Of a DNA stretch of 64,000 bases, positions 61,900-64,000 are shown one piece after another. The DNA is from Heterocephalus glaber (taxonomy: Eukaryota; Chordata; Mammalia; Rodentia; Bathyergidae). A model generated the notes under the pieces. The model saw nothing but the letters and a program-made list of their open reading frames with translations. It searched no databases and was not told where the DNA came from. The DNA is taken from contig NW_004624781.1 in NCBI RefSeq assembly GCF_000247695.1, forward strand, positions 8,462,434 to 8,526,433. The letters are read 5' to 3'. Within the stretch, counting starts at the first letter, position 1. Every line of letters starts with the position of its first letter. The position numbers and the translations under genes are program-made.

Positions 61900-62745
61900 G
61901 CTTTTCCCTTTCTTTCCTTGAATAAGGAAGTCTCTTTATTATCCTCTGTTCTGTCTAGGTTAATTTTCCCTCCTTGCCTTTGTTCACATTAAACACCTTC
62001 TGGGATCCAGCCTCCCCTACTGTGTGTGTGCACCACATTCAATATTCCTTTCTTGCTAAAACTGTCCTCTTGCCCCTCACATCCACAGACCACTGCCCAA
62101 TGGGCCGGAGCTGGGCTGGTCCTTGGAAGAGTGTTCCTCATTGGAAGAAGAAGGTCACCTGACCCAAGAGTGATCCATTGATTGGGTACTCTATAGCCTA
62201 TCAGATGGCTGGGAAAGCTCTGCCCATTGGGGCCACGATAAGTAGCTGAATCCAAAGCAATGACCTCTCTCTGGCGCTTGATGCAGAGTATGAGAAGGAA
62301 CAGAGTGGCCACTGAAGATGCACTTATCTCACAAATCACTTCCTTCTAGTTTACTTCCCATTCCCCAGTGTATTCTTCCAGTGGCCACCTTTCCCTCAGA
62401 GAGCCTGGGTACCAGCACACTTTCCCTATGCTCAGCTGGTCTCACCCATGCATTGAGTTCTATTCAAATTCTGCTTCCTCTCAGAAGCCTGCCCTGAGGA
62501 CTGTAGGCAGTCAGGTGCTCTTGTTCTCCATCTCTCAGCATGGTGTGGAAACCCCTGTAGTCATTCTTTGCCTGGGAGTTTACTCCCACTCTCTTCTACC
62601 CAGCCCTTGGCAAAGAACTATCCCAAAGCAGCTCACAGTCCAGCGAGCATTCTGAACGGAGGATCTGGAGACCACTCTTTCGTCTCTTAGGGTCTTACAC
62701 AATGTGGGCACATAGTAGGTGCCCAGTAAGTGCTCAGGAGAGTTT
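61900..62745 (+). repeat. L2-type LINE relics
   Basis: CTGCCTTTGTTCACATTAAAC-like text near 61975-62130 and, more clearly, 62400-62740 (CAAATTCTGCTTCCTCTCAG, GGGCACATAGTAGGTGCCCAG). Boundaries are poor. Confidence 0.45.
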
Positions 62746-63050
62746 CGGTTTCAGTTGGTTCCCAGGGTCTCTATTCTGCCTTTGCCATGGTAAGAAGTTC
62801 CTTCTTGGTGGTCTTCAGCCCCCGTTTTTTGGTACAACAAAGAGGCTAGGCTAAGGGTGTCTTTGATTCTGAAATTCCATGATTCTATGAAATACCTAGC
62901 AAACACATATTGGGTAGGAGATGCACTGGTAGGCCCTAAATGAAGAGAGAGAAAAAAGAGAATGCAGAGAGGAGGAGTCCAGAGTAACAAGCAGAAGGTG
63001 GATAGAAGGCTAAGCTACTAGCCATTAAAGTTTGTTTCCAATTTTAATTT

Positions 63051-63236
63051 TTTTTTTGGTACCAGGGATCAAACTTGGGACCTTGTGCTTATAAGGCAGT
63101 TGGTGGAACCACTGAGCTAAATCCCCGACCCTCCAATTTTAATTTTTATTAGTACAGTCGGGGATTTAGCTCAGTGGTTGTGCCACCTGCTGTGCAAGTG
63201 CAAGGACCCAAGTTTGATCCCCGGTGCAAAAAAAAC
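63051..63236. mobile_element. Two opposed ID-like SINEs
   Basis: 63051-63133 antisense, flanked by perfect CCAATTTTAATTT (about 63038 and 63134). 63158-63236 sense, flanked by TTTTTATTAGTACA and TTTTTATTAGCACA, the latter the start of the adjoining L1 end. Confidence 0.93.
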
Positions 63237-63620
63237 CAAACAAACAATTTTTATTAGCACATGTTTGCAGTGTATAATGCTTACATTCCTTGTGGGGGTT
63301 GGCACATGTACATAACACATCCCAATTCTTTTTTTCATCTCTTCTCTTCCCTCTCCCTCAATCTCTCGATCTCTTTCCCATTAAGAAAGATCCATCGCCC
63401 TACTTCCTATTATCTCTTTTAATTTGCTCTTTATTTATATTTTGGGTTTCTCATATAAGAGAAACCAGGAGATATTTAAGCTTGTGTGTCTGATATATTT
63501 CACGCACCATCGTGTCTCCAGGTGCATCCATTTTCCTACAAATGACCTAAGTTTATTCTTCTTTATAGCCATTAAAATTTCAGTAGTATTCGTATTGTCA
63601 ATGGGGAGGGGAGGGGTAGG
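63237..63620 (-). mobile_element. LINE-1 3' end (second subfamily)
   Basis: TTTTTATTAGCACATGTTTGC, then GGGTTTCTCATATAAGAGAAA, TATATTTCACGCACCATCGTG TCTCCAGGTGCATCCAT and TTCTTTATAGCCATT, the antisense end of ORF2 plus 3'UTR. Confidence 0.8.
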
Positions 63621-64000
63621 AATGGGACTATAGATGATTTAACTTTTTCATTTATACTTTATAAGTGGATTTGTTCTCAATTTAAAACATTTAACATGCA
63701 TTTCTAGTGTCAAGTAGAACAAATATATTCATGGCTCTTTAAATATTTTGTGCTCAGAAGTTTGGACTTACTGCTGGTTTTGAGAGGGATGACCATGTCC
63801 GGAAGGAAGGTTAGTGGAGTTGGATGGAGAAAGGCCACCCAGCGAGGGAGGAGTCAGTCGTGATAGAGGACAGGAGGTGATGAGGGCCTGGAAGCTCTCA
63901 GGGGAGGGTGGAGGCCTCATTGTCTTGTGTCCTTCAGACACAAGAAAAGGCTCGGTGAACCCTTGCTGAACGGTTGGTAGGTTAGGAAGGCAGGAGGTAG

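Larger units (their letters stand above)
51365..64000 (+). other. DAPK2: DAPK2 intron after the first coding exon (part)
   Basis: The next exon should encode the kinase glycine loop and VAIK lysine; I find no such reading, so the intron exceeds 12.6 kb. About 52100-53160, 54270-55780, 57480-58800, 59800-60720 and 62750-63030 show no repeat I can name. Confidence 0.85.

Noticed and set aside
1..64000. A previously undescribed multi-gene system
   Set aside because: All supported coding exons belong to SNX1, CIAO2A and DAPK2 in conserved mammalian synteny, and the rest is introns and transposons. No unexplained coding cluster is visible.

Overview
The window is a piece of a rodent nuclear genome. 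It has exon-intron genes with canonical splice sites, a 100-base assembly gap (11272-11371), CpG-island promoters, and a very dense load of rodent SINEs and LINE-1. At least three dozen copies belong to one tRNA-derived, ID-like SINE (GGGGATTTAGCTCAGTGG at the 5' end, GTTCGATCCCCGGTACC at the 3' end of the body, then A-rich). They sit beside 7SL-derived B1 elements and older B1-dID dimers. There is no mouse/rat B2 or B4 and no long-tailed sciurid ID. This points away from murids and squirrels and best fits a castorimorph (beaver, kangaroo rat or gopher group). That placement is an inference.

Three protein-coding genes are recognised in the order SNX1 (-), CIAO2A/FAM96A (+), DAPK2 (+), which matches the human 15q22 neighbourhood inverted as a block. 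Bases 1-3233 hold SNX1 exon 1 and part of its first intron. Its CpG-island promoter lies at about 2870-3520, and about 2 kb of intergenic DNA separates it head-to-head from CIAO2A. CIAO2A is complete: five coding exons at 5431-5554, 10020-10184, 16262-16311, 21294-21339 and 22777-22874, all splice phases agreeing, giving a 160-residue protein. A gene-free interval of about 21 kb follows (23.2-44 kb). It holds a degenerate, nearly full-length LINE-1 (36.05-43.08 kb), other L1 pieces, ancient L1M, LTR and MER5 relics and many SINEs. A GC-rich CpG island (about 43.98-45.56 kb) is the probable DAPK2 promoter. The first DAPK2 coding exon is at 51267-51364. From there to 64000 is DAPK2 intron with no further exon that I can recognise.

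Functionally the three genes are unrelated: endosomal sorting (SNX1), cytosolic iron-sulfur assembly (CIAO2A) and a calmodulin-regulated death kinase (DAPK2). They are neighbours by conserved synteny and do not form a pathway. I found no undescribed multi-gene system.

The observations most worth following are: a matched pair of about 80-bp hAT-type MITEs, one with an 8-bp target duplication; an inverted pair of ZNF143/THAP11-type motifs and an overlapping uORF at the CIAO2A promoter; a TISU-like start with a TATA box at SNX1; loss of the upstream DAPK2 start codon; B1+ID-like SINE dimers that moved as single units; and two unrelated L1 promoter architectures.
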